A stretch of 64,000 nt of DNA from Roseihalotalea indica (GCF_022458895.1 NZ_JAINFL010000001.1:620001-684000), one strand, 5' to 3'. Counted from the first letter of the stretch, positions 26,216 to 34,586 are shown. Notes: generated by a model from the sequence alone, not told the origin. A program made the numbers and translations.

Positions 26216-27169
26216 TTAAAAGCTTTCGGCCAGTGAGTTGACGAACTCCGGGACCTGTGGTTCGCCCTTGAAAAAATCACCACCTTTGCCTTGAGTAAGT
26301 GCCCAGCGGTGTATCCAGGAAATACCGGCAGCGCCGGTAAATGTATCTTTTTGGGTAGTATAAGCTTTGTCTTTCAGCGCTTCAGACAAGGGTACAAAAG
26401 AATACCCCCTCTGCCGTAGCATAGTGGCCAGCTCATTAAAAGTATCCGCGTTTAGCGCATTGGCATGTAATAATAACGTTTGAGCTATCTCTCGGCCCAG
26501 TAGCACTTGCGATTGCTGCTCGTAATAGGCAAAATAGTCCTCCATGTAAGCCAGATATGCACCTCGAATCTTTTGCTGCATGTTAGCATCCTGATCTATT
26601 AAGGCACGTTCGTAGGCAGCAGCGAACAAGTAATCAGCATTGTCAACGCTAACCGGCGCGACCTGATAGCCATGTTCACTCAGAAATTGTAGCAGGGAGT
26701 CGCGCGTGCCTACACTGCGCCCGGTATGTAAGAACGGGTGGCGAAAATATACCGGAGCTTTTCCATAAGGTTTGCTGAGCTGGCGGGTTACAACCTCGCC
26801 TTGCAAAATCTCTTTCTGGTATTCATCCAAACTAATATTGTGAAGACTAGGGTGAGAGTAGGTATGATTGCCAAGTTCCAGACCAGCTTCCAGCCAGATC
26901 TTAAGCAGAGACACTTTAGAAGTATCCAACTGGCCATCAGTATACAATTTCTTTTCGTTAACGAATCCGATAGCCTGAACCTCGTTTCTCTTTAGACTGG
27001 CAACCAGGCGCTGGGTAATATCTCGATAAACTTCAGGCGAATGGCGCCTGGTTACGACTGGCAGATCATCAATCGTAATAGTGACGGTCCGAGTAGGTTC
27101 AGTAGATTGGGCAAAAGAGAGGGAGACGAAAATAAGGCAGCCAATACATAGAGAAAGAGTGAGTCGCAT
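26216..27169 (-). CDS. Exported polysaccharide deacetylase (NodB-type, CE4)
   Basis: A 317-residue protein with a signal peptide (cleavage near residue 21, SFAQS). Metal and catalytic motifs of CE4 enzymes are present: ITIDDLPVV with Asp34-Asp35, and GNHTYSHPS with His102 and His106. FRHPFLHTG near 142 is the third motif. Such enzymes remove acetyl groups from chitin, peptidoglycan or other N-acetylated glycans; the target is unknown. The C-terminal stretch QRGYSFVPLSEALKD is typical of the family. It is divergent from truC with a short gap. Confidence 0.93.
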   Translation of the reverse strand: MRLTLSLCIGCLIFVSLSFAQSTEPTRTVTITIDDLPVVTRRHSPEVYRDITQRLVASLKRNEVQAIGFVNEKKLYTDGQLDTSKVSLLKIWLEAGLELGNHTYSHPSLHNISLDEYQKEILQGEVVTRQLSKPYGKAPVYFRHPFLHTGRSVGTRDSLLQFLSEHGYQVAPVSVDNADYLFAAAYERALIDQDANMQQKIRGAYLAYMEDYFAYYEQQSQVLLGREIAQTLLLHANALNADTFNELATMLRQRGYSFVPLSEALKDKAYTTQKDTFTGAAGISWIHRWALTQGKGGDFFKGEPQVPEFVNSLAESF

Positions 27170-27318
27170 TCTTCAGTTAGATTAAAATGACTAATGAACG
27201 ATGTAAAAGTAAGCGCGAATCTGTTGTTTGCTAGTTATTCATCATTATCGTTAACAAATATACTATGGTTCATAAATTTAGTGCTAAAGACTTCCGGTAA
27301 TGCTAACATCGGATTTAC

Positions 27319-27326
27319 TACCTTTG
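27319..27326 (+). promoter_or_regulatory. Putative -7 box of truC (TACCTTTG)
   Basis: TACCTTTG matches TAnnTTTG exactly and ends 5 bases before the GTG at 27332. If it works, transcription would begin at or right at the start codon, giving a leaderless or near-leaderless message and excluding the upstream ATG at 27194. No good TTG is seen at -33. Confidence 0.45.
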
Positions 27327-27331
27327 CCCCC

Positions 27332-28033
27332 GTGTTGTCTATTCTCTATCAGGATTCTGACTTTGTGGCGGTGAATAAGCCGCATGGGTTGTTGGTGCAT
27401 CGAAGCAAATTGGCGAAAGATGCTCATGAGTTTGCCCTGCAACTGCTACGCGATCAACTTGGTCAGGCAGTCTATCCTGCTCATCGGATTGATCGCAAGA
27501 CGGCAGGGGTACTGCTGTTTGCCCTTAGCCCAGAGGTGATTCCGCTGGTGCAAACCCAGTTTATGCAAAACGAGATGGAAAAGCGGTACCTGGCTATTGT
27601 GCGAGGTTATACGGAAGATGCCGGTGAAATTGATTATCCGCTTCGGCGAGATGATGGTAAGCTTCAGCAGGCCTGTACTCATTATCAGACCTTAAGGCGG
27701 ACAGAGTTAGACGTTCCTTTTGGCAAACACGCTACTTCTCGCTATTCCTTGGTTGCGGTAAAGCCCCTCACCGGACGCATGCACCAAATCCGCAAACACT
27801 TCAGCCACATTTTTCACCCCATCATCGGTGACCGGCCTCATGGCTGTAACAAACAGAATCGGCTTTTTAAAGAGCGCTGGCAAATGACCACTATGCTGCT
27901 CCATGCAGAGTCGCTCCGGTTCGTTCATCCGGTTAGTGGAGAGAAAATTTACATTCAGGCTCCGTTGCAAAGCGAATTTCAGCGAATGATGCAACTAATG
28001 GGCTGGACCGAGCTAGAAGAACATCATTCCTGA
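27332..28033 (+). CDS. truC: tRNA pseudouridine synthase TruC-like
   Basis: Makes pseudouridine at position 65 of tRNA in E. coli; a member of the RluA-type family. From 27332 it has 233 residues. The fold begins at ILYQDSDFVAVNKPHGLLVHRS and the catalytic aspartate is Asp54 in HRIDRKTAGVLLFA. RYSLVAVKPLTGRMHQIRKHF near 175 is the second family motif. A longer frame runs up to 27194, but the added 46 residues are not family-like and would contain the TACCTTTG promoter box, so a GTG (27332) or TTG (27335) start is preferred. It is alone on its strand until the SUI1 gene, which has its own promoter. Confidence 0.9.
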   Translation: MLSILYQDSDFVAVNKPHGLLVHRSKLAKDAHEFALQLLRDQLGQAVYPAHRIDRKTAGVLLFALSPEVIPLVQTQFMQNEMEKRYLAIVRGYTEDAGEIDYPLRRDDGKLQQACTHYQTLRRTELDVPFGKHATSRYSLVAVKPLTGRMHQIRKHFSHIFHPIIGDRPHGCNKQNRLFKERWQMTTMLLHAESLRFVHPVSGEKIYIQAPLQSEFQRMMQLMGWTELEEHHS

Positions 28034-28061
28034 TACTTTTCTCTCCCTAGAGTAATATTGT

Positions 28062-28069
28062 TACTTTTG
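28062..28069 (+). promoter_or_regulatory. Putative -7 box before the SUI1-type gene (TACTTTTG)
   Basis: TACTTTTG fits TAnnTTTG exactly. It implies a transcription start near 28076 and a leader of about 100 bases to the ATG at 28176. This argues against an in-frame TTG start at 28077. Confidence 0.5.
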
Positions 28070-28175
28070 TTTAGGATTGTTCAAACAACCAGCGTACTTA
28101 ATCATTGAGAATATAAGTAAACGAACGGTATCAGGCAGTCCTTCTTTCATTCACGAATTCAACCATTTTTTACTT

Positions 28176-28520
28176 ATGGCTAAAAAGCATAAAAGAAACC
28201 AAAGTGGGGTCGTTTATTCTACTAACCCTGATTTTTCATATTCTTCCGAAGAAGAACCTCAGGAAGAAACTCTCCCAGCGGCCGAACAGGACTTGCGGGT
28301 ATGGCGCGATCGTAAAGGGGGAGGTAAACAAGTTACGGTAGTCCGAGGCTTTGTGGGTACTGAAGAAGACCTAAAAGCGCTGGGTAAGCAATTGAAAACC
28401 CGCTGCGGAGTAGGCGGTAGCACAAAAAACGGGGAAATTCTGATTCAGGGAGATGTGCGTGATAAAGTAGTTGATTACCTGCGGGCCGACGGTTACTCTG
28501 CCAAACCTGCCGGAGGATAA
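28176..28520 (+). CDS. SUI1/YciH-type translation initiation factor
   Basis: A 114-residue protein starting MAKKHKRNQSGVVYST. The first 45 residues are charged and probably disordered. The rest is the SUI1 fold seen in eukaryotic eIF1 and bacterial YciH: RDRKGGGKQVTVVRGFVG, LGKQLKTRCGVGGSTKNG and GDVRDKVVDYL. YciH is thought to influence initiation fidelity or stress-time translation, but its bacterial role is not settled. Its stop is 10 bases before the next gene, whose start is preceded by GGAGGA in the end of this gene, so the two form an operon. Confidence 0.93.
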   Translation: MAKKHKRNQSGVVYSTNPDFSYSSEEEPQEETLPAAEQDLRVWRDRKGGGKQVTVVRGFVGTEEDLKALGKQLKTRCGVGGSTKNGEILIQGDVRDKVVDYLRADGYSAKPAGG

Positions 28521-28530
28521 TCTTTACCTG

Positions 28531-29625
28531 ATGCTTCGAAAAATTTTTCAAGGTATACTTATTACCGTAGCCTTTCTTCTGCTATCTGCCACTATACTCT
28601 CTATGCTGCCACTAAACCAGTGGTGGTCCAGGGTGTTTGATTTTCCGCGTATTCAGATTGTAGCACTGGCTCTATTGGTGCTGTTGCTGTACAGTATTTT
28701 CTTTCAGTTTAAACCAAAAATTAATTGGTCCATCTATGGGCTTATGATTGGGGTGATAGTTTACCAGAGTATTCAGATTTATCCGTATACTTTTCTGGCT
28801 AACACCCAGACATCGGTAGCTCAAAACCCAGATACGGCGAATTGCATTAAAATGCTTATCTCTAATGTGCTGATGAAGAATCACCGTTCAGAAGCTTTGC
28901 TGCAATTAGTCGAAGATAAGAAGCCGGACTTGGTGTTGCTTATGGAGCCTGACCAGTGGTGGCAGCAGCAGATGAAACCCCTGGAGGAAGAATACGAATA
29001 CACTGTGCTTCATCCGTTAGATAATACTTACGGAATGCTCCTTTATTCCCATTTTCCACTTCAGCAAACAGAAATTCACAATCTGTTGCAAGACAGCATT
29101 CCATCCATTCATACTTATGTTACTCTTCCGTCGGGCCAGTTGGTGAAGCTGTATTGTGTGCATCCCGAACCTCCGGTGCCGGGCCATAGTGCAACCAGCA
29201 CTGAGCGCGATGCAGAACTGCTGCTGGTTGGTAAAATGATAGAGAAAAAGAAAGAACCAGCCATTCTTACGGGCGACTTAAACGATGTGGCCTGGTCGCC
29301 TACTTCTTTTTTGTTTAGAAAGATCAGCCAGATGTTGGACCCACGGGTAGGTCGGGGGTTTTATAATACCTTTAACGCTAATTACTCACTATTGCGCTGG
29401 CCTATTGATCATGTGTTTCACACCGAGCATTTTCAATTGGTAGATTTGGAAGTGTTACCTGCTATTGGCTCCGATCATTTCCCATTTTACTTTACGTTGA
29501 GTTTTCAGCCCGGCAAAGAATGGCAACAGAACGAGCCGGAAGCCCCCAGCCCAGAAGAAGAAGAAAAAGCCGAAGACACTATTGAAAAGGGCCTTAAAGA
29601 AGGCGACGGCGAATTAAGAAAGTAA
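28531..29625 (+). CDS. Membrane-anchored endonuclease/exonuclease/phosphatase family protein
   Basis: A 364-residue protein with three N-terminal helices (about residues 7-30, 38-55 and 66-85), then an EEP domain outside the cytoplasm. The metal-binding and catalytic parts are LTGDLNDVAWSPTSF near 249 and the final IGSDHFPFYF near 315. The tail of about 35 residues is very acidic (EEEEKAEDT) and probably disordered. The family includes DNases, sphingomyelinases and inositol phosphatases; the substrate cannot be read. The ATG at 28531 is preferred over an upstream frame start at 28471 because it has a GGAGGA motif and begins at the first helix. Confidence 0.9.
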   Translation: MLRKIFQGILITVAFLLLSATILSMLPLNQWWSRVFDFPRIQIVALALLVLLLYSIFFQFKPKINWSIYGLMIGVIVYQSIQIYPYTFLANTQTSVAQNPDTANCIKMLISNVLMKNHRSEALLQLVEDKKPDLVLLMEPDQWWQQQMKPLEEEYEYTVLHPLDNTYGMLLYSHFPLQQTEIHNLLQDSIPSIHTYVTLPSGQLVKLYCVHPEPPVPGHSATSTERDAELLLVGKMIEKKKEPAILTGDLNDVAWSPTSFLFRKISQMLDPRVGRGFYNTFNANYSLLRWPIDHVFHTEHFQLVDLEVLPAIGSDHFPFYFTLSFQPGKEWQQNEPEAPSPEEEEKAEDTIEKGLKEGDGELRK

Positions 29626-29641
29626 TGACCAATGAATGATA

Positions 29642-29692
29642 GAGTGAGTGAAGGAGTAAAATGAATTTCCCCATTATTATATTCACTCATTC
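29642..29692. repeat. Imperfect inverted repeat before the cupin gene
   Basis: GAGTGAGTGAA at 29642-29652 is mirrored by TTCACTCATTC at 29682-29692 (10 of 11 pairs). It lies between the EEP gene and the cupin start at 29715, with no T-run. It may be a processing hairpin or a chance palindrome. Confidence 0.3.
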
Positions 29693-29714
29693 AAACTTAT
29701 CAACCCCTTCAATT

Positions 29715-30077
29715 ATGGACCCTATCAATCTGCATCAGAAATTTGACAAGTTTCATGAGCACTGGACGCCCAAGATTATTGGCGAACTAAACGGGCAGTA
29801 TATTAAGCTCGCTAAAGTTAAAGACGAACTGATCTGGCATAGTCATGCAGATGAAGATGAGTTGTTTGTTGTCTACAAAGGTACTTTGTATATGGATTTT
29901 CGTGATAAAACAGTAGAAGTTCGGGAAGGAGAAATACTAGTGGTGCCGAAAGGCGTAGAGCACCTGCCCCGCACCAATGGAGAGGAAGTCTGGCTTATGC
30001 TGATTGAACCTATGTCAACCAAGCATACCGGTGATGTAGAACACGAAAAGACGGTGCATCATCAGGAGAGGATATAG
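29715..30077 (+). CDS. Small single-domain cupin protein
   Basis: A 120-residue cytosolic protein with one cupin barrel. Metal-ligand motifs are HSHADEDELFVVYKG near residue 41 and PKGVEHLPRTNGEE near 80. Such proteins act as metal-dependent isomerases, dioxygenases or small-molecule sensors; the activity is not deducible. The start MDPINLHQKFDK is preferred to an upstream in-frame start at 29661, which would cut through the inverted repeat. Same strand as the EEP gene, 89 bases downstream. Confidence 0.87.
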   Translation: MDPINLHQKFDKFHEHWTPKIIGELNGQYIKLAKVKDELIWHSHADEDELFVVYKGTLYMDFRDKTVEVREGEILVVPKGVEHLPRTNGEEVWLMLIEPMSTKHTGDVEHEKTVHHQERI

Positions 30078-30133
30078 ACTGAGGAAAGTAGTCTAGAGAG
30101 TGCTTCCTGTTGGACAAGTACCTTTTGGGTGAC

Positions 30134-30622
30134 TTACACTAGAGAAATTTCTGCCAGCTGATGGGCTTCATTTTGAGTGAAGAGAGTAATAGTACCTCCC
30201 TGGATAGATTCACTACGATTCACAACCCGAAGCTCGGCCATGCAATCTCTACAGGGTTCTTTTTCGGTAAAAATTTGAAGGTCTATCTTACTCAACCGTC
30301 CTCGGTTCTCTCTGATCAGCCGTTTAGAAATAATGGCTAACCCAGCTTCGGTATGCACATTCTGCCCGCCGGTTCCCAGGGGAATTCTGCCGGAAGGAGT
30401 AAAGAGTGTAATGCCTTGTTGGGTCTGTACTTTGGCTTTAAGCTTCTTTTCTAAATAGTTAATTTCTTTACTCCCACTATAAAAGGGCAGAATAATATCA
30501 AATGTTTGTGAGCCTAGATGGAAGGTGACTTTTCCGGCCGCCCGGTTTCTAAGTACTCCTTGTTGGTTACACTGTGGGGCAAGCAGTAAAGCGTGGTGTT
30601 GCAAAGTAGTTGAAACAGACAT
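30134..30622 (-). CDS. Deaminase-fold orphan protein (HxE ... PCxxC)
   Basis: A 162-residue protein without signal peptide. The two zinc motifs of the cytidine deaminase superfamily are present: HTEAGLAI with His90 and Glu92, and EPCRDCMAEL with Cys124 and Cys127, 31 residues later. The N-terminal half is beta-rich (AAGKVTFHLGSQTFDIILPF). The arrangement resembles bacterial toxin-type deaminases more than the housekeeping CDA or TadA enzymes, but there is no delivery domain and no obvious immunity gene next to it. It stands between a convergent cupin gene and an unrelated lipase-like gene. Fold call is by motif; substrate (nucleotide, RNA or DNA) is unknown. Confidence 0.68.
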   Translation of the reverse strand: MSVSTTLQHHALLLAPQCNQQGVLRNRAAGKVTFHLGSQTFDIILPFYSGSKEINYLEKKLKAKVQTQQGITLFTPSGRIPLGTGGQNVHTEAGLAIISKRLIRENRGRLSKIDLQIFTEKEPCRDCMAELRVVNRSESIQGGTITLFTQNEAHQLAEISLV

Positions 30623-30729
30623 GGCACTTATAGCGGTTGTTTTCTATTAGTATGTTCTGCTCCCGCTTTGTCACCCGTGTTTTTTAGTGTTTTGTCAAGT
30701 GCAAATTGACGGACTATGAGAGAAACTAA

Positions 30730-30801
30730 TTGGCGGTAGGAAGGTAGCCGTAAACATTCACTCGGACCCATAGCGTTCTGACTGCTTACCGCCAACCGCT
30801 T
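30730..30801. repeat. Palindromic intergenic repeat, copy 1
   Basis: TTGGCGGTA at 30730-30738 pairs exactly with TACCGCCAA at 30787-30795. ACCGCCAACCGCTT at 30788-30801 occurs again, identically, at 34615-34628 in another gap, also facing a GGCGGT partner. The two gaps are otherwise unrelated, so this is a dispersed hairpin repeat. Confidence 0.5.
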
Positions 30802-30864
30802 ACCCACCCGTCAATCAATACTTGATGCAGTACTAGTTACTTTCCTGATAAGCGTGAAGTGTTT

Positions 30865-31893
30865 TTAGGGAACTGTGTTAAAGATAGGTTGTAGAGCAAC
30901 GGCTACTTCATTCAGCACCTCATCCGATTGGTGGAACTCAGGAATATTGGCAAAGCCGTGGATCATACTCTTGTAATCGCTAAGGATAACCGGCACGCCA
31001 GCAGCATTGAGCTTTTTAGCATACTCCTGCCCTTCGGTTTTCAGCGGATCAAAGCCTGCCAGTACTATCAGTGCGGGAGGGAGGTTGCTTAGGTTGTCTG
31101 CCAGCAGGGGCGAGGCATAAGCTTCATAGCGCTCCGATTTGTCGGGTAGGTATTGTTCAATAAACCAATCAACCTGAGCAGTGGTTAGGCCGTAGTCTCC
31201 TCCAAAATTCTGATGAGATTCAGTAGTAAGATCAATTGACTGGGTAGTAGGATATAAAAGCACCTGGTAGTCAATAATAGTTTGGCCGCTGTCTCGCGCC
31301 ATCAGGGACACTACGGCGGCCAGATTGCCACCGGCACTATCACCGGCTACGGCTATGCGGGTACTGTCACCACCCAGAGTGTTAGCATGCTGATATACCC
31401 ACTGTAGCGCATGATAGGCATCTTTCCCCGGAGCGGGGTAAGGGTGCTCAGGGGCCAGCCGGTAGTCTACGGATACTACCAGCGCCGAGGCTTTCTGGGC
31501 CAACTTCGCACAAAGTAGGTCGTACTCATTTAATGTCCCAAAAACAAAACCACCTCCGTGATAATACACTACTATCGGTAAATTACTTTTTCCCGAAGGG
31601 TAGTAAAGACGCACCGGAATAGCGTGAGAAGCTGTGGTTATTGCCGTATCGCTTACCTGGGTAACATACTCCAAATACTCCGTAGAAGTTGACTCACGCT
31701 GGCGGTACTGTTCGCGTAGTTCGGCTGCGGAGTAAGTTTGTGTATCCGGTGGTTCGTATACCAGTTGGAGACCGATAGCCGCTACGTAATCTAAAGTGCC
31801 AAAGGGAGTCTGAGTCCAGGAAAATACCATCACAAACCCAGTTAGCAGAACCATTACCAGCAAAGTACTCACGATTAGGAGAATATCTTTCAT
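30865..31893 (-). CDS. Alpha/beta hydrolase of the hormone-sensitive lipase type
   Basis: A 342-residue protein with an N-terminal membrane segment (residues 5-28). Family motifs are YYHGGGFVFG near 110 (oxyanion hole), GDSAGGNLAAVVSL near 185 with the nucleophilic serine, AGFDPLKTEG near 275 with the acid, and MIHGFANIP near 313 with the histidine. Enzymes of this group cut short- to medium-chain esters. The stop of the upstream lysophospholipase-like gene is 4 bases before its start, so the two esterases form an operon. Confidence 0.92.
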   Translation of the reverse strand: MKDILLIVSTLLVMVLLTGFVMVFSWTQTPFGTLDYVAAIGLQLVYEPPDTQTYSAAELREQYRQRESTSTEYLEYVTQVSDTAITTASHAIPVRLYYPSGKSNLPIVVYYHGGGFVFGTLNEYDLLCAKLAQKASALVVSVDYRLAPEHPYPAPGKDAYHALQWVYQHANTLGGDSTRIAVAGDSAGGNLAAVVSLMARDSGQTIIDYQVLLYPTTQSIDLTTESHQNFGGDYGLTTAQVDWFIEQYLPDKSERYEAYASPLLADNLSNLPPALIVLAGFDPLKTEGQEYAKKLNAAGVPVILSDYKSMIHGFANIPEFHQSDEVLNEVAVALQPIFNTVP

Positions 31894-31897
31894 TGCT

Positions 31898-32755
31898 TTA
31901 GTGGGCCAATACCCAGGTTTTTAGTTCGTTCAGCACCCGGTTGCGGTCTTCGGCCCGTTCATTCATGGTTTCGTGATACAGTCCTTCATAAAGATTTAGC
32001 GTTTTGTCGGGAGTGGTAAGTAGTTCGTAAAATTTCTGCGTGCTTTCAACATTCGCAATTCGGTCGGCGGTGCCGTGTATCAGGTAAACGGGAATGGTAA
32101 GAGAGCTCGCATTTTGATAAATATCTCGGTGTACGGTGAACATAGCATGGCCCAACTGGGCAGATGATTGGGGATGCACCAGAGGGTCGGCCTGGTAGGC
32201 GGTTACAACATGAGGGTTGTGAGAAAGATTTTGTACATCTAAATAGGCATTTGTTGTAAAGGAGGGAAGTATACGGGATAATACAGCAGCGGCCTGTTTC
32301 TGCATTTTTTTGGTTAGGTCCATCACTGGTTCAATAGCCGGGGAGGAGACAACAAGGCCCCGCAAATCCTCCTGATATTTCTCTGTAATAGCATATTTCA
32401 GCACAATGGCTCCGCCCATAGAGTGCCCCAACAAAAAAACTTTCTGATTGTCATGTTCCTGTCGGGCTCGTTTAATTAGATCGTGCAAATCATCTATAAA
32501 TTGCCCGAAGTGGTCCACGTGCCCGCGCTTCCCGCCGCTACGTCCGTGTCCTCGGGCATCGAGGGCATAAAAGGCAGTGCCAGTGCCTGAGAATGCCTGA
32601 ATCAGGTTTTGGTAACGATCAGAGTGTTCGCCTAACCCGTGTTGAAAAACCAACACCCGACGGGTATTTTCAGAGGGAAGCCAGCGCTGGTAAAAGAGAG
32701 AAAACCCATCTTGAGAGGAGATGAGCAGGTCGGTTGTATTTGTATAGTCGTTCAT
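31898..32755 (-). CDS. Monoacylglycerol lipase/lysophospholipase-like hydrolase
   Basis: A 285-residue cytosolic protein starting MNDYTNTTDLL. Motifs are VFQHGLGEHSDRYQ near 37-50, LLGHSMGGAIVLKY near 107-120 with the nucleophilic serine, HGTADRIANV near 228 with the acid and LYHETMNE near 255 with the histidine. The group hydrolyses monoglycerides and lysophospholipids. An alternative start 42 bases upstream would add LGRLCIFSLPNQ-type residues not typical of the family. It leads the two-gene esterase operon and lies 98 bases downstream of the ankyrin gene. Confidence 0.92.
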   Translation of the reverse strand: MNDYTNTTDLLISSQDGFSLFYQRWLPSENTRRVLVFQHGLGEHSDRYQNLIQAFSGTGTAFYALDARGHGRSGGKRGHVDHFGQFIDDLHDLIKRARQEHDNQKVFLLGHSMGGAIVLKYAITEKYQEDLRGLVVSSPAIEPVMDLTKKMQKQAAAVLSRILPSFTTNAYLDVQNLSHNPHVVTAYQADPLVHPQSSAQLGHAMFTVHRDIYQNASSLTIPVYLIHGTADRIANVESTQKFYELLTTPDKTLNLYEGLYHETMNERAEDRNRVLNELKTWVLAH

Positions 32756-32853
32756 CGTTTGATTTGGTAGAGAAAATATACACAAACGCCCTAACAAACG
32801 AAAGGCTAGCCTCTTGACTAACCTTTTGTAGAATGGAATATGGGTTTCGTGGT

Positions 32854-33315
32854 CTAACCAGCCAGTAGCTGGTTCAGGTCTGCCGTTCCCTGTTTACGAG
32901 CATAATCTATGGCGGTATTCCCACTCTGGTCTTTCAGGGTTTTGTCAGCGTCATGTTCCAGCAGCAATTCAGCAATTTCCGTTTGCCCGAAAGTAACAGC
33001 ATAAATTAAGGCTGTGGCTCCCTGTGTGTTCTGCTTGTTTGTATCTGCCCCATGCTCAAGTAATAATTTAGCAATTTCGGGATACCCCTTAAAACATACA
33101 CCCATAAGTGCTGTATTGCCAGCGGCATCTTGCATATTAACATCTGCGCCTGCCTTTACCAGATGCTGGGTAATCTCATATTGTCCGGTATAGCTGGCTA
33201 ATACCAAAGCTGGAAACCCTCGGGTATCTCGAGCAGTCAGCAAAGCCGGATCGGCTGCTATTTTTTGTTTTATTTCCTCGAGTGCGCCTTGGCGGATAGA
33301 ATCAAAAAAATCCAT
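32854..33315 (-). CDS. Ankyrin-repeat protein
   Basis: A 153-residue cytosolic protein made of about four ankyrin repeats. Repeat cores are GFPALVLASYTGQYEI, GNTALMGVCFKGYPEI, GATALIYAVTFGQTEI and GNTAIDYARKQG. Ankyrin proteins bind partner proteins; some bacterial ones (AnkB) accompany catalase and help resist peroxide. This gene is divergent from oxyR, which supports an oxidative-stress role, but no catalase gene is present. An imperfect hairpin at about 32800-32828 may end its transcript. A TATCTTTG -7 box lies on the minus strand at 33351-33358. Confidence 0.9.
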   Translation of the reverse strand: MDFFDSIRQGALEEIKQKIAADPALLTARDTRGFPALVLASYTGQYEITQHLVKAGADVNMQDAAGNTALMGVCFKGYPEIAKLLLEHGADTNKQNTQGATALIYAVTFGQTEIAELLLEHDADKTLKDQSGNTAIDYARKQGTADLNQLLAG

Positions 33316-33350
33316 AACAGATAGATATAAATGATAGATAAAAAGAATTG

Positions 33351-33358
33351 CAAAGATA
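33351..33358 (-). promoter_or_regulatory. Putative -7 box of the ankyrin gene (TATCTTTG)
   Basis: On the minus strand this reads TATCTTTG, an exact TAnnTTTG. It lies 36 bases before the ankyrin start codon. No TTG is seen at the expected -33. Confidence 0.5.
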
Positions 33359-33523
33359 CCTTATTGCGGCATTAGTAGCAGATAAATAAACCAATATGAG
33401 AGCAAATATTAAAGGGAAGTATCCCTTTTACCCCTTTATAAGATCTAAGTTCAGTCTGCACATTAGAAAAACAATACTACCACTTTGAAATTCATAAACC
33501 AAATTGATAATTTTAATGAATAA

Positions 33524-33538
33524 ATAGATTGTGTCTAT
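33524..33538 (+). promoter_or_regulatory. OxyR-like half operator ATAG-N7-CTAT next to the oxyR start
   Basis: ATAG at 33524-33527, seven bases, then CTAT at 33535-33538, immediately before the oxyR ATG at 33539. E. coli OxyR binds four such elements spaced by ten bases (ATAG-N7-CTAT repeated); here only one dimer half matches. Binding here would cover the start region and could repress oxyR itself. The match is exact but short, so chance remains possible. Confidence 0.45.
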
Positions 33539-34468
33539 ATGACTATCACGCAGCTAGAATATATCATTGCGCTGGAAACTCACCACAACTTTGCTAAAGC
33601 CGCAGAGCATTGTTTTGTTACCCAGCCGACATTAAGTATGCAGATCAAAAAGCTGGAAGACGAACTAGGTGTAGTCTTGTTTGACCGGAATAAAAAACCT
33701 GTGGCCCCAACTGATATAGGAGCGTTAGTTATTGAAGAAGCGCAACGTACATTACATAGCTTGCAGAAAATTCAGGAGGTGGTACAACAGCATGCTGATG
33801 AGGTATCGGGAAAGCTGCGAATAGGCATTATCCCTACTTTAAGCCCATACTTGCTCCCTCGTTTGCTACCTAAGCTGGCAGATAAGTACCCTAAAATTGA
33901 ATTTGAGATTGAAGAGCTGCTATCTGAGCAGTTGGTAGATAAATTGCATAAAGACCAGTTAGATCTGGGAATATGGGTGGCAAACCGGCAAGAGCCGCAT
34001 TTGCTGCATGCTTCCCTATTTTACGAAAAGTTTCTGATTTACCTGCCGGAAGGGCACCCGTACCCCAATACTCCTATTGCTCTGCAAGAGCTGGATATGA
34101 ACCACATTTGGCTATTAAAAGAGGGGCATTGTTTTCGTGATCAGGTACAGAAGCTGTGCAGTAATTTAACCCATACGCGCCACCAGGTTAACTTTCTGAG
34201 TGGAAGCCTGGAGACACTGAAGAAAATGGTTGATCAGCACTATGGCTTTACGCTGTTGCCGGAGTTGGCCATTCGGGAACTATCGGAGAAGCAAAAGGAA
34301 AACGTGCGGGAGTTTAAGCACATACAGCCGCTTCGCGAAGTTAGCCTGACGTATCATAAGCGGTTTCCTCGTGAAAAGCTAATTCGTATCATAAAGAAAG
34401 AAGTGCAGGAGAGTGTCCCGGCTGAACTACTGGACGAACAGCGGGGTAACGTAATTCCCTGGAAGTGA
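33539..34468 (+). CDS. oxyR: OxyR-type LysR regulator (peroxide sensor)
   Basis: A 309-residue LysR-family regulator: the N-terminal winged helix (TQLEYIIALETHHNFAKAAE) is followed by a substrate-binding-like sensor domain. The redox pair of OxyR is present as GHCFRDQVQKLC with Cys198 and Cys207, nine residues apart exactly as Cys199 and Cys208 of E. coli OxyR. Oxidation by hydrogen peroxide would form the disulfide and turn on target genes. The ankyrin gene is divergent across a 223-base gap that probably holds OxyR sites. An ATAG-N7-CTAT element abuts the start. Confidence 0.95.
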   Translation: MTITQLEYIIALETHHNFAKAAEHCFVTQPTLSMQIKKLEDELGVVLFDRNKKPVAPTDIGALVIEEAQRTLHSLQKIQEVVQQHADEVSGKLRIGIIPTLSPYLLPRLLPKLADKYPKIEFEIEELLSEQLVDKLHKDQLDLGIWVANRQEPHLLHASLFYEKFLIYLPEGHPYPNTPIALQELDMNHIWLLKEGHCFRDQVQKLCSNLTHTRHQVNFLSGSLETLKKMVDQHYGFTLLPELAIRELSEKQKENVREFKHIQPLREVSLTYHKRFPREKLIRIIKKEVQESVPAELLDEQRGNVIPWK

Positions 34469-34586
34469 TTTGAGTGCTTCTGGTAACTTATTAAAGTTTA
34501 TTCCAATAATTAAGTAAGAAGCCATTTTCTTTTGAGAGTCTTATCTGACCGGGTTAGGGAAGTGCTATCGGAGGCAGTCCGCAGTA

